NCBI GenBank assembly: GCA_947502375.1
Contig: CANMZR010000004.1
Location: 1-33,256 of the forward strand
Length of the DNA: 33,256 nucleotides
From: Polyangiaceae bacterium
GTDB taxonomy: Bacteria; Myxococcota_A; Polyangia; Polyangiales; Polyangiaceae
Direction: 5' to 3'
In this document: positions 9,183 through 18,519 of the stretch, in pieces
Numbering within the stretch: position 1 is the stretch's first letter
Layout of the letters: the number at the start of each line of letters is the position of its first letter
Notes under the pieces: generated by a model
What the model was told of the DNA's origin: nothing
Database searches by the model: none
Seen by the model: only the letters and a program-made list of their open reading frames with translations
Position numbers and translations under genes: made by a program

Positions 9183-9471
9183 TCGCCCTTGTCCCCAAAA
9201 AAAGAGTATCTCTTCGTCGGAAACGAAGACGCCGGAAAGAACATCGCAGGCCTCTATTCGCTCGTCGCCTCCTGCGAGTTGAACGACATTCATCCAACAG
9301 ATTACCTCACCGACGTCATGTCGAAGCTCTCCAACGAGACCGACATCGATGCGCTCCTCCCCGATCGCTGGCGACCGTCTCCAGACGGCTGACCGCGAAG
9401 CGTCGACAGCGGCGGCGATCCATTCAGCTGAGATACAAGCGTGTCGGTGATGTCGTTCGTCGGACGGTTAC
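9183..9471 (+). mobile_element. IS66-family-like remnant: TnpC C-terminus plus right end
   Basis: KKEYLFVGNEDAGKNIAGLYSLVASCELNDIHPTDYLTDVMSKLSNETDIDALLPDRW resembles the IS66 transposase C-terminal domain; putative end ...GTCGTTCGTCGGACGGTTAC at 9471. Confidence 0.7.
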
Positions 9472-9612
9472 GTTCCAGCGACACCCGCCTTTCTCTCGAC
9501 AAACCAACATACGGGTGCAGTCCTCGTCATTGTCAGCCACGCAGACGCCCGTTGCTTTCTCGTGGGTGCACTTGCCCTTGGCGCGGCAGGCCGCCAACTT
9601 CGAGCAATCGGG
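9472..9612 (-). pseudogene. fragment of Cys-rich repeat domain, 3' truncated at the IS end
   Basis: 47 codons PDCSKLAACRAKGKCTHEKATGVCVADNDEDCTRMLVCREKGGCRWN, in-frame TGA just upstream; ends exactly at GTAACC (9471). Confidence 0.55.
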
Positions 9613-9689
9613 CTTTCAAGCGCTCGACCCCATGGAGAGCGGCGCGACGAGAGCGAGCGACCGCGTCGGCGACCACGTGGTCATTGTCT

Positions 9690-11220
9690 TCAATCCATCA
9701 CCTTGCAGCAGCAGTCCGCCGCCATCACCCGAACATCCATCATACTGAATTGTCCACGTTGGGTCATCGCCCCCTCGACGCAACTTTTACCCGAGCCATC
9801 CTGGCACCAAAGCGCGATGCCCCCGCTGTCTGTGTAGATGACGTCGATGTCAGCTGTGTTCCCAGTGTGTCGCCAGCTGTCCTGCGATCTGCACGCACGC
9901 CGCGAGGTTGTTTCTACGGGTTTTGGGTGCAGCCGCTCCAGCGCCTCTTCGCGCCGCCGCCTCGTTTTCTCCAGCGCCTCTTCTCGCTGCCGCCGCGCCT
10001 CCTCACGAGCTTCTTCTGCCGACACCCTCGCGGCCTCCGCCCGCTCTGCGACTTCGCGTCTCGCCACCATCCTCGTGAGTGTTGGCGTTCCTGCGGCGAG
10101 CGCAGCGTGCGCTTCCGGCGCGTGGAGTCCGCTCGGCCGTTGTGAGATGTACCGCTCGACGGCTTCACAACCCGATTCGCTGATGGGAGCCGCGCACTCG
10201 GCCACACTCGTCTTGGACCATGCCTCGTGGTCGCTGAGCGCCTCGAGCTTCGGCTTTGCTCCTTCGAGTAGCGCGGTCACGATGCCCACGTCGCTCGAGT
10301 TCGGTTCGTACTGGCCTAGAAGTGCGAGGTAAGATTGGGCGGCTTCGCAATCGCTCGAGTGCGTCGGCTCTCCGCACGCGTGAAGCTTCGCGGCATCTTT
10401 CGCGGCTTGCGCGGCACCGACTCCACGCTGAAGCGTTGCCTCCACGGCCACCTGAACGCGCGCGTTTGCGGCGAACTCGGCTTGCGTCGCGAGTTGGTAG
10501 CAGCCCGGAGAGCGGAGAACGAGCCCGCGGGTCGGTGCGAAAGGCGCTTCGAGAGTTTGGCTCGAGAGCGTGTTGAGGAAGGCTGGCACATCGGCCCGAA
10601 GCTGCACGAGCGCCCTCAAACAATTGGCTGGAGCCGAGGGTTCCCGAAGGGTCGCCGGGCAACGGTCGTCGAACGCGCGTAAGAGGAGCCGCACGCGTGC
10701 ATCGATCGGCGCGACGTACCCTTCGCGGAGCTCCCCTTTGCGCACAACGAGCACCGCCGCCCTGCCAATCATGTCGTCGCCCGTGTAGTTGACTGCGATC
10801 ACGCGGTCGGCCCCCGCGAACTCGGCGAGCGTCTTTGCGGCAGTCGAACGGGTCGTGCCGTTGCCGCCGTACCACTCGGCGGACGCCCCACCGACGAGCT
10901 CGTAACATGCGCCGCCGGCATCACCAGGGAGATGCTCCGACGCCACCCAGGCTTTCGTGCACGCCGCGGGGTCTTCCGGCGCATTGGGACCGTCATCGAC
11001 GGTCGGCAACGTAGGCACACCGAAGAAGCTCGACGGACGCTTCCACACGCAGGCCTTAAGGACGACATTGAGCGCGGTCTCGGCGTCTCCCCATCTCGGA
11101 TAAAGCGGGTCGGAGGTTGTGCCCACCCCGTTCACCGCTTTTGTCGGAACGCACCCGATGCTGAAGAGCGCCAACCACGCCACGGCCACGGCCGCTGCTG
11201 CAAGACGTCCCCTCTGCATC
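9690..11220 (-). CDS. hypothetical lipoprotein with coiled-coil segment, Cys-containing C-terminus
   Basis: MQRGRLAAAAVAVAWLALFSIGCVPTK (lipobox); EEAREEARRQREEALEKTRRRREEALERL coiled coil. ORF track start 11270; ATG at about 11220 preferred. Confidence 0.7.
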
Positions 11221-11277
11221 GATGTTCGAGTCACACTGTGAGCGTGCGCATTACACGCGAGATACGTCAATTGCTAG

Positions 11278-11340
11278 GTAACCGTCCGACGAACGACGTC
11301 ATCAACGCACTTGCACTTCGGCTGAATGGGTCGTCGCCGC
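11278..11340 (+). mobile_element. putative IS66-like left end
   Basis: GTAACCGTCCGACGAACGAC identical for 20 nt to the inverted end at 9471, with ungapped similarity over about 60 nt. Confidence 0.5.
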
Positions 11341-11398
11341 GGAACGTGTCATCGCGGCGCAACTTGACGTTACCTCAAGTGGTTGCCATGATGGCAAG

Positions 11399-11697
11399 GT
11401 GACCGCCGCCGAAGCGCTCGACGCCGTTCGGGGCTTCGCCGGAGCCAATCGGTTCAGCCTGACACGGCATGCAAAGCAACGAATGAAGGAACGCGGCGCC
11501 AACTTTTTGGACGTGCGACATGCGCTGGTGAACGCGCGTTCGTGCGCTGGTGAACGCGCGTTCGTGCGCTGGTGAACGCGCGTTCGTGCGCTGCCGACGG
11601 TGAAAAGTGGCGCGTGAGCGGGGCGGACGTGAGCGGTGACGAGCTGGTGCTGATTGTTGCCATCGAGGCCGGTGTGATCGTCGTGACGTTGTTCTAA
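11399..11697 (+). pseudogene. DUF4258-like putative toxin, frame disrupted by 22-bp tandem repeats
   Basis: GTG start; VTAAEALDAVRGFAGANRFSLTRHAKQRMKERGANFLDVRHALVNARSCA then stop in repeat; removing two repeat units gives an intact 85-codon ORF ending ADGEKWRVSGADVSGDELVLIVAIEAGVIVVTLF*. Confidence 0.7.
11521..11593 (+). repeat. 3 perfect tandem copies of 22-bp TGCGCTGGTGAACGCGCGTTCG plus 7-nt partial copy
   Basis: Read directly: 11521-11542, 11543-11564, 11565-11586, partial 11587-11593. Confidence 0.97.
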
Positions 11698-11708
11698 GCG
11701 AGTAAGCG

Positions 11709-12191
11709 ATGGAGTCTATGAAGCGATGCGTTGAATGCGGAGCAAGCGGACTGCGGCGCGGTTCGGAGCCGGCCGAGGGGAAGGTCGGGCCGCGCAAGTT
11801 TTTGGGCGAAGTAGAGACACTGGTGTGCAGGCGCTGCGGCGAGACGTTCACGGACGGTGCTGGCGGAGTGGCGCTCGAGCTGGCAGCGGCGCGGTGGCTC
11901 GCGCAGCACGGTTTCGCCACCGGCGACGAAATCCGGTTCATGCGCAAGACTGCGGGGCTGCGCGCGGCCGACCTTGCCGAGCTGCTCGGGGTGAGCGCCG
12001 AGGCGGTGTCGCACTGGGAGACCGGCAAGCATCGCGCCGACCGGGGGACGCTGGCCACGATTGCCGCGCTCGCGCTCGACCGCATCGACGGGCGCACCAC
12101 AACGCAGGAGCGGCTATGTGCCTTCGGAAAGCCGCCGCGCGCGCCGAAAGCCGTGAAGCTCGGTGCCCAGCGCGCCGCGCCGATAGCGTAG
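11709..12191 (+). CDS. MqsA-like antitoxin (YgiT-type zinc finger + HTH)
   Basis: MKRCVECGASGLRRG...LVCRRCGETFTDGAG (two CxxC) then RFMRKTAGLRAADLAELLGVSAEAVSHWETGKHRADRGTLATIAAL (HTH_XRE-like). Confidence 0.85.
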   Translation: MESMKRCVECGASGLRRGSEPAEGKVGPRKFLGEVETLVCRRCGETFTDGAGGVALELAAARWLAQHGFATGDEIRFMRKTAGLRAADLAELLGVSAEAVSHWETGKHRADRGTLATIAALALDRIDGRTTTQERLCAFGKPPRAPKAVKLGAQRAAPIA

Positions 12192-12270
12192 CAACGACGA
12201 ACGGCCGGCGACGCTATCAACGTTTTGATTGTGGACCAGCGCGGTGGAAGCTCGCGGCACCACGAACAAA

Positions 12271-12534
12271 TCACCGCACAACACAAAGCGCAGGCCGAGC
12301 GCGCATACCACCTGACGTGGACACCCGTATCGCTGCCATGTGGACACCCACGCAGGATGAGCAGCGGACCGAGCACGGACGGGTTCTCGACGCCGATCGT
12401 CTTGCCCACGTCCAGCGCCGACAAACGGTCGGTCTGCGTCGCGTGCGCTGTTTGACCTTGCCGCAGGTTCGGTACGATTCGACGAGGTGGTCGTACGCCT
12501 GCCCGGTGCGATTGCTCGTGGTCCGGATGAACAT
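12271..12534 (-). mobile_element. remnant of IS1634/IS4-like transposase N-terminus (frameshifted)
   Basis: MFIRTTSNRTGQAYDHLVESYRTCGKVKQRT resembles the IS1634-type N-terminus; then shifted frame with NPSVLGPLLILRG. Confidence 0.45.
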
Positions 12535-12649
12535 GCACGTGATTCATCACGACTTGCGACGCATAACCCATAAAATCAAGCGGATCACGCGAACCGTGTT
12601 CACTACATTTTTTAAAAAAAAGGCAGAAATCACACGTAAGCAATCGATG

Positions 12650-12693
12650 ATTTCACGGCAGCAAAGCTCAGCTTGCGCGGCACGCTGCTCTGA
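12650..12693 (+). pseudogene. 3' tail of an mgtE copy (13 codons + stop)
   Basis: FTAAKLSLRGTLL* vs mgtE FTAAKFILRGTLL* (5147-5190), part of the larger duplication. Confidence 0.8.
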
Positions 12694-12768
12694 ACCCGGA
12701 CCGCCCTTGGTCACAGAACGGGCATCGTTGCCAGTCGGGCCGCGCTCGGCAAACGACGGAAGTTCGAG

Positions 12769-13710
12769 CTACTGAATTTCGAGCAGCTCGACGTCGAACA
12801 CGAGCTGCCCCGCAAGCGCTCCAGGACGCTTCGCCGTGTCACCGTACGCGAGATCGCCCGGGATCCAGAAGCGAACCTTGTCGCCTTGGACCATCAGCTG
12901 AACGCCTTCGGTCCAGCCGGCGATTACGCCATTCAGCGGGAAAACGGCTGGTTTTCCGCGCGTCACCGAGCTGTCAAACAGCTTCCCGTCTTTCGACCAA
13001 CCCGAGTAGTGGACGCTGACCTTATCGGTCGCCTTCGGATGAACTTTGCCCTTTCCCTTCACGAGCGAGCGGTACGTGAGCCCGCTCTTCGTCTTCGTGG
13101 CGGTCGCCGGTGGTTTCAGCAGATCCTCCGGCGTCGCCGGCGGCTCGGCACCCTTTTGAATTTCTAGCAGCTCCACGTCGAAAACGAGCGGGCCGAAGGG
13201 CGCGCCCGGACGCGTCGCTGTCTCGCCGTACGCGAGGTCTGCCGGGATCCAATAACGGCGGGACTCACCCGCCACCATCAACTGCAAGCCCTCGGTCCAG
13301 CCTTTGATGACCCCGTCAACCGGAAACTCTGCCGGAGTCCCGCGAGCTATCGAGCTGTCGAACATGTTTCCGTCGGTCGTCCAGCCCGTGTAGTGGACCT
13401 TGACCGAATCGAAGGAACGCGGATACTCCTTGCCAGTCCCGGGCTTCAAAACCTTGGTACGCAGACCGCTCGTCTCGAGCTTCGCGTCCGCGGGCGCGGC
13501 CGCCACGTCGGAAGGAGCCGGGACATCACCCGGCTTTGCCGGTCGCGCAATCGCCGCGGCCGTCGCGCCCGTTGTGGCCGTCTTCGCGGTGGCGGACCGT
13601 TTGCCAATCACGTTCACTGGCTCCTGTTCGCCCACGGGTTCACCGCTCTTGCAAGCCGTCACACCGGAGAGAACGAGAGCCAAGGGAACTGCCAAACGAT
13701 ACGGGTTCAT
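12769..13710 (-). CDS. tandem-FKBP-domain lipoprotein (FKBP-type peptidyl-prolyl isomerase)
   Basis: MNPYRLAVPLALVLSGVTACKSG lipobox; two FKBP domains with FDSS and IKGWTEG/IAGWTEG motifs; paralogous to C-terminal half of 5266-6951. Confidence 0.88.
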   Translation of the reverse strand: MNPYRLAVPLALVLSGVTACKSGEPVGEQEPVNVIGKRSATAKTATTGATAAAIARPAKPGDVPAPSDVAAAPADAKLETSGLRTKVLKPGTGKEYPRSFDSVKVHYTGWTTDGNMFDSSIARGTPAEFPVDGVIKGWTEGLQLMVAGESRRYWIPADLAYGETATRPGAPFGPLVFDVELLEIQKGAEPPATPEDLLKPPATATKTKSGLTYRSLVKGKGKVHPKATDKVSVHYSGWSKDGKLFDSSVTRGKPAVFPLNGVIAGWTEGVQLMVQGDKVRFWIPGDLAYGDTAKRPGALAGQLVFDVELLEIQ

Positions 13711-13868
13711 GGTGGCGCGGATGATGGACCATGAAGGGGCTACGCGCACGAAAAAATGGCGGCGAACTCGAGCTTCCAGCAGCCTGACGTCGGGTAGGAA
13801 TGAACCGCTAGGCGCGCGGGTTCAAGAGGCCCTCTGAGCTTGTCGGATGCGCTCTTGGCTCGACGGCC

Positions 13869-14969
13869 TCAAGCGCCCGAGCCGCCCGTCCACGTGAGGA
13901 GCGTGACCAGAAGGTTGTTGGCAACGTGCAGCGCAATGGGGACGCGCAAGCCCCCCGTACGAAGCCTCGCCCAGCCGAAGGCGAGTCCAAGCACGCCGGG
14001 CAGAACGGCCGCGATGCCGTGACTTGGGATGTGAAAGAGGGCGAACACGCTCGCGCTGGCGACCAGCGCAAAAGACGGCTTCATGTGCTGCGCGAGACCG
14101 GGCAAGAGGACGCCTCGAAAGAGCAACTCCTCGGCGATCGGCGCGACCAGCACCGCTGTGGCAAGGACGAGTAGCCGGCCGCTGAGTCCGTGTTCACCGG
14201 CCAGCGTCAATTCAATGCCGGTCTCGCGGAGCTCATGCAAGCCCGGGCAGAGCGACCAGAACGCGGCGAGGATCAATGCCACGCGGGCGACACTCGAGAG
14301 CGCCATGAGGAGCCCTCCGCCGGGCGTTGGCTGAGAGGCAACCGCGGGGCCCACCAGGATGCGCAGCTCGGCCCTTGCGAACCAGCGGACCAGCCCGCCG
14401 AGTGCGAGCATCACGGCGCCCTGGGCGAGCACGCCGAGCAAGCCGACCCCCATCGACCAGCCACCGAACGCACCGCAAGCTCGATGCGAGAAGAGCACGC
14501 CGACGAGTGGACCGAGCGCGAGTGGAACCACGACAACGCCCCACCGTGCGGCACGCTCGGGTTGGCGCCACTTGGCATGCGCCCACAACAGGCCGACGAC
14601 ACCACACCCGACGACGACCGGCCACAACGTCAACCAGAGCTGCGCCGCTGAGAGCTCGCCGCAGTCGAATCCGAAAAGAGGCGCGAAGGGTGAAGTGGGC
14701 GCCTCGCCGGACGCGACTTTGCGCAGCGGCGCCGCCTGACCGTAGCGCCTAGCGGCGAGGAGGAGAGCCCCAATGACGGTATCCAGGATGGCGAAGCGAA
14801 AGAGCCTGCGGGCCGTGCGAGCGCGCCCTGCGGATGCCGTTGCCGACCCCGCGCGCTGTGCCCGATAGGCGCGGACCGCGAGCCACCAGAACAGCGGCGC
14901 CAAGAACACCGGCACCACGGTAACGAGCTCCGAGAGCGGAGTCCGGTCGGGGGTGGTTGGCCGGTCCAT
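13869..14969 (-). CDS. CPBP family intramembrane metalloprotease (CAAX protease-like)
   Basis: VLVAPIAEELLFRGVLLPGL (EExxxR) and ALFHIPSH, multiple TM segments; ATG 14969 preferred over ORF-track start. Confidence 0.85.
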   Translation of the reverse strand: MDRPTTPDRTPLSELVTVVPVFLAPLFWWLAVRAYRAQRAGSATASAGRARTARRLFRFAILDTVIGALLLAARRYGQAAPLRKVASGEAPTSPFAPLFGFDCGELSAAQLWLTLWPVVVGCGVVGLLWAHAKWRQPERAARWGVVVVPLALGPLVGVLFSHRACGAFGGWSMGVGLLGVLAQGAVMLALGGLVRWFARAELRILVGPAVASQPTPGGGLLMALSSVARVALILAAFWSLCPGLHELRETGIELTLAGEHGLSGRLLVLATAVLVAPIAEELLFRGVLLPGLAQHMKPSFALVASASVFALFHIPSHGIAAVLPGVLGLAFGWARLRTGGLRVPIALHVANNLLVTLLTWTGGSGA

Positions 14970-15089
14970 CGCACTCGTGTGCCGAGCGTAGCGCCCTCGG
15001 GGGCAGCTGTACCTCGTCGCGATGCTCCGACACGAACTTGCCCCGCAGTCGAGTTGGCCCAGGCATGTAGTCAAATGTAAGCTGATTCG

Positions 15090-15809
15090 ATGAAGCACGC
15101 CCTGCTCGTCCTCGGGTTTCTCATTCTCCCGGCGTGCGCCGGACCGCTTCAGCAAGGCTCGCTGGCTGAGCCTCTTGCGCAAGGGAACAATCTCACCATT
15201 GCGCTGGGTCACCCCGAGGGGACGTCGCCGATGACGCTGCCGGGCGACTATGCCGTCTACCGCCTCACGGGTACGTACCGGTCCGAGCCGACCACCATCG
15301 TGCAGCGCGTGGTGCGGCGCCAGCATGGCGTCTTGGTGCTGTCGATGACGCTCGACGACGGGCAAACGCCAGGACAGCTGCAGCTCCGCATCGACGACGG
15401 GCGGCGCCCGGGCGAGCTGCTGAGTGTGGCCGGCGTGACCCAGGGAAAACTCCAACCGTACGGCGTCGAAGCCTACGAAGCCCGGATGGCGACGCTGGTG
15501 CCGGTGGCCGACGAGAACGAAGGCGAGCTCGAGCGGCGGGGCGAGGTCGTGAAGGTTGGAGTGACCAAGGTTTTTTGCATGCGCGTGGACTACCGGGTGC
15601 GGATTGGCTCACAGCGGGGCACGATGTCCACTCTCAACGTCGACGGGTTCCCGGGCGAAAATCTCGGCGGTAAAATCGTCACGGATGGCGGCTCGGTATT
15701 TTACCACGCGCAGCTCGTCGAGCTTGGAAACCAACCCCTCGACCGAATGCCAAGCGGTCGCGCGTTGGCGGCGTCACCGAGCGATCTGTACGAAGAAATC
15801 GACGAGTAA
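15090..15809 (+). CDS. hypothetical lipoprotein
   Basis: MKHALLVLGFLILPACAGPLQQ lipobox; 239-aa ORF, unrecognised. Confidence 0.75.
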   Translation: MKHALLVLGFLILPACAGPLQQGSLAEPLAQGNNLTIALGHPEGTSPMTLPGDYAVYRLTGTYRSEPTTIVQRVVRRQHGVLVLSMTLDDGQTPGQLQLRIDDGRRPGELLSVAGVTQGKLQPYGVEAYEARMATLVPVADENEGELERRGEVVKVGVTKVFCMRVDYRVRIGSQRGTMSTLNVDGFPGENLGGKIVTDGGSVFYHAQLVELGNQPLDRMPSGRALAASPSDLYEEIDE

Positions 15810-15821
15810 GCGGCCCGCTGC

Positions 15822-17381
15822 TCAGCCCTCGTCGAGCTCGCGCCAACCGAGCTGAATGCCAAAGCTCGCCAGGTGCTTGGTTTCCTCCTCGAGCGAAGCC
15901 AACGTGAGCGGACGCTCCACGAGCCAGCCCGGTGGAAAGACCAACCGCAGGCGTTCGCGGTCTTTCAACCGCAGCACAAAGCGCGGCAGATCCGAATCAC
16001 GGCTGCGGTTGAGCTGAACCGCGAGGCGGAAAAGCACTGCCAGCATGAGCACATCATCCCGCCGGAGCGGGTCGAGAGACTCGAAGACTTCACGATGCAC
16101 CTTGCGCCGTGAATTGAGGATGAGCGCCGCCAAGACCTGTTGCTCACCGCGCGAGAACCCTGCCATGTAGGAGTTCTGCACGAGGTAAGAGCCGTGTTTG
16201 TGATGGCCCGTATGGTTGATGGCGAGACCGATCTCGAAGAGTCGCGACGCCCAGTGAAGTTGCTGCTCGGCATGCGCGAGGTCGTGGGGCGTCCAGGCGA
16301 CACCGGCCTGCCGAAGCAAGGATAACGCGGTGCTTTCGACCCGTTCGGAATGCTCGATATCGACGTGGTAGTGCTCCTGAAACCAGCGGATCGTGCGCTC
16401 GCGAACGTCCTCATGATGGATGCGTCCGAGGAGATCGTAGAGAGCGCCCTCGCGGAGCGCCCCCGGGGACGTGACCATCTGCTCGATGCCGAGGTCCTGG
16501 AACAGTGCCAGCAGGATAGCAACGCCGCCCGCGATCACCGGACGGCGGTCCTCAGTGAGTCCTGGCAACGTCAGCATGGCGAGACTGCCCGCTGCCACCA
16601 GCGCCCGACGCAAACGACGGAGACCTTTGACGCCGATGCTGTCACGCTCGTCGACCCAGCCATTGGCTTGCAGAATCGCCGCGATGTTGTGAATCGTCCC
16701 CGAGCAACCGAGCACCTGCTCCCAACCGAGTTTTTTGTAGCCACGCACGATCGGCTGCACCTCGAGTTCAGCCGCAATTTCGGCGCGTTCGAACGCCGCT
16801 TGGTCGAGGCATCCGTCCGCAAAAAAACGCGCCGTGAAGCTCACGCAGCCCATAAAAAGGCTGTCTGCGTCCACGATATCGAAGCCATCCCCGAGAATGC
16901 ACTCGGTGCTGCCGCCACCGATATCGATGACCAGGCGCCGTCCCGCCACTCGAGGGTTCGTTTGAGCCACGCCGAGATAAATGAGCCGTGCCTCTTCACG
17001 CCCCGAGATGACCTCGATCGGATGTCCGAGCGCCTCTTCGGCTTGTTCGAGAAAGGCGAGGCCGTTGCGCGCCTGGCGCAGCGTGTTCGTGCCCACCGCT
17101 CGCACGCACGCGCGTGGCATCTGGTTCACGCGCTGTCCAAAGCGCCGCAGGCAATCGACCCCGCGTTCAATCGCTTCGGGGTTGAGGTTGCGGTCGCGAT
17201 CGAGCCCCGCGGCAAAACTGACCCGCTCACGCAACCGATCGAGGACATGGATCTGGCCCCCTTTGAAACGGGTGACAATCAAATGAAAACTGTGCGAACC
17301 GAGGTCAACCGCGGCAAGCGTCTCCTGATCTTCCAGAGACCGGCTCTCACGCGCTGCGTCGTCCGCCGGCTGTGTGGTCAC
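15822..17381 (-). CDS. Ppx/GppA family phosphatase (exopolyphosphatase)
   Basis: LAAVDLGSHSFHLIVTRF, VIDIGGGSTECILG, CSGTIHNIAAIL; C-terminal HD-like region. GTG start at 17381 preferred. Confidence 0.88.
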   Translation of the reverse strand: MTTQPADDAARESRSLEDQETLAAVDLGSHSFHLIVTRFKGGQIHVLDRLRERVSFAAGLDRDRNLNPEAIERGVDCLRRFGQRVNQMPRACVRAVGTNTLRQARNGLAFLEQAEEALGHPIEVISGREEARLIYLGVAQTNPRVAGRRLVIDIGGGSTECILGDGFDIVDADSLFMGCVSFTARFFADGCLDQAAFERAEIAAELEVQPIVRGYKKLGWEQVLGCSGTIHNIAAILQANGWVDERDSIGVKGLRRLRRALVAAGSLAMLTLPGLTEDRRPVIAGGVAILLALFQDLGIEQMVTSPGALREGALYDLLGRIHHEDVRERTIRWFQEHYHVDIEHSERVESTALSLLRQAGVAWTPHDLAHAEQQLHWASRLFEIGLAINHTGHHKHGSYLVQNSYMAGFSRGEQQVLAALILNSRRKVHREVFESLDPLRRDDVLMLAVLFRLAVQLNRSRDSDLPRFVLRLKDRERLRLVFPPGWLVERPLTLASLEEETKHLASFGIQLGWRELDEG

Positions 17382-17514
17382 GCGCGGAACATATGCCAAT
17401 GAGCCAGCACGTGTCTTTAGCGCCGGACAATCATCCCGAATTAACCCGCATGACCGGCACCCTTGGGTGCCCATCGGCCGTGTGCCACGGGCCCTTTGAA
17501 TTCCGCAGTCGAAC

Positions 17515-18519
17515 TCAGACCGCCAGGTTCGGCGCCGAGCGTGCGCCGCCCTCTGCACCGCCAGAGCCCACGCCGAGCAAGTACAATACGGCCATGCGAA
17601 TCGCGACGCCCCGCGTCACTTGCTCGAGGATGACCGAGCGCGGACCATCCGCCACCAAGGGATCCAGCTCGACGCCGCGATTGATGGGCCCGGGATGCAT
17701 CACGATGGCGTCCGCTTTCGCGTAAGCGAGCGCGCGTGGTGACAGCCCGAAGTGCCGCGAATATTCGCGATTCGTCGGGAAGCGGGCGGGACCGTCACCC
17801 ATGCGTTCACGCTGAACGCGAAGCATCATCACGACGTCGGCGCCTTCGAGCGCAGCTTCCAGACGATGGTGCACACTCACCTGCTCTCGAAGCTCGCCCG
17901 CCGCACGCTCGATGCCATGAGGCAGCATCGTGAACGGTGCACAGAGGCGGACCTCTGCACCGAGCTTCGTCAGACCGTAGAGGTTCGAGCGGGCGACGCG
18001 GGAGTGTTCGATGTCACCGACGATCGCCACCACGAGACCCGCGACACGCCGTTTGTGATGACGAATCGTCGAAGCATCGAGCAGCCCCTGGGTTGGGTGT
18101 TCATGCGTGCCGTCACCCGCATTGATGATCGCCGCATCGATGTGACGGGCCACCAGCTCCGCGGAGCCGGACGCGTGATGGCGAAGCACGACGACGTCCG
18201 GACGCATGGCCGCGAGATTGCGCGCCGTATCGAGCAGGGTCTCCCCTTTGCTTGTCGAGGAGCCCGAACCCGAGATGTTCACCGCATCCGCAGACAAGCG
18301 TTTTGCTGCGATCTCGAAGCTGGTGCGGGTTCGCGTCGAGGCCTCGAGAAACAGATTGATGACGGTGCGACCCCGCAACGTAGGAACCTTCTTGATGGGT
18401 CGCTCGCTTATCTCGAGAAAGCTCTCTGCGAGGTCGAGTACCTGCGTGATGTCTTCGGCACTGAGCCGCTCCAACCCGAGGAGATGACGGTGGGGAAAAG
18501 GTCTGAGAGCCTGGGTCAT
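17515..18519 (-). CDS. pyrB: aspartate carbamoyltransferase catalytic subunit
   Basis: [65 protein letters not shown]. Confidence 0.95.
   Translation of the reverse strand: MTQALRPFPHRHLLGLERLSAEDITQVLDLAESFLEISERPIKKVPTLRGRTVINLFLEASTRTRTSFEIAAKRLSADAVNISGSGSSTSKGETLLDTARNLAAMRPDVVVLRHHASGSAELVARHIDAAIINAGDGTHEHPTQGLLDASTIRHHKRRVAGLVVAIVGDIEHSRVARSNLYGLTKLGAEVRLCAPFTMLPHGIERAAGELREQVSVHHRLEAALEGADVVMMLRVQRERMGDGPARFPTNREYSRHFGLSPRALAYAKADAIVMHPGPINRGVELDPLVADGPRSVILEQVTRGVAIRMAVLYLLGVGSGGAEGGARSAPNLAV

Noticed and set aside
11521-11593. CRISPR or protein-binding iterons
   Set aside because: Direct head-to-tail copies inside a reading frame that becomes intact on removing two units; best explained as tandem duplication.
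11375-12643. 422-aa minus ORF across the TA locus
   Set aside because: Antisense to well-supported MqsA-like gene; composition Arg/Ser-rich with repeats derived from the 22-bp unit (only a small 3' part overlaps the IS-like remnant).
3747-13832. Shared ttcaagaggccctc at about 3750 and 13819, as a second duplication boundary
   Set aside because: Only about 14 nt with no extended similarity seen; could be chance.
16350-17402. 350-aa plus ORF
   Set aside because: Antisense to Ppx/GppA, which has strong family motifs.
18516-18519. pyrR/pyrB 4-nt overlap
   Set aside because: Ordinary operon organisation.
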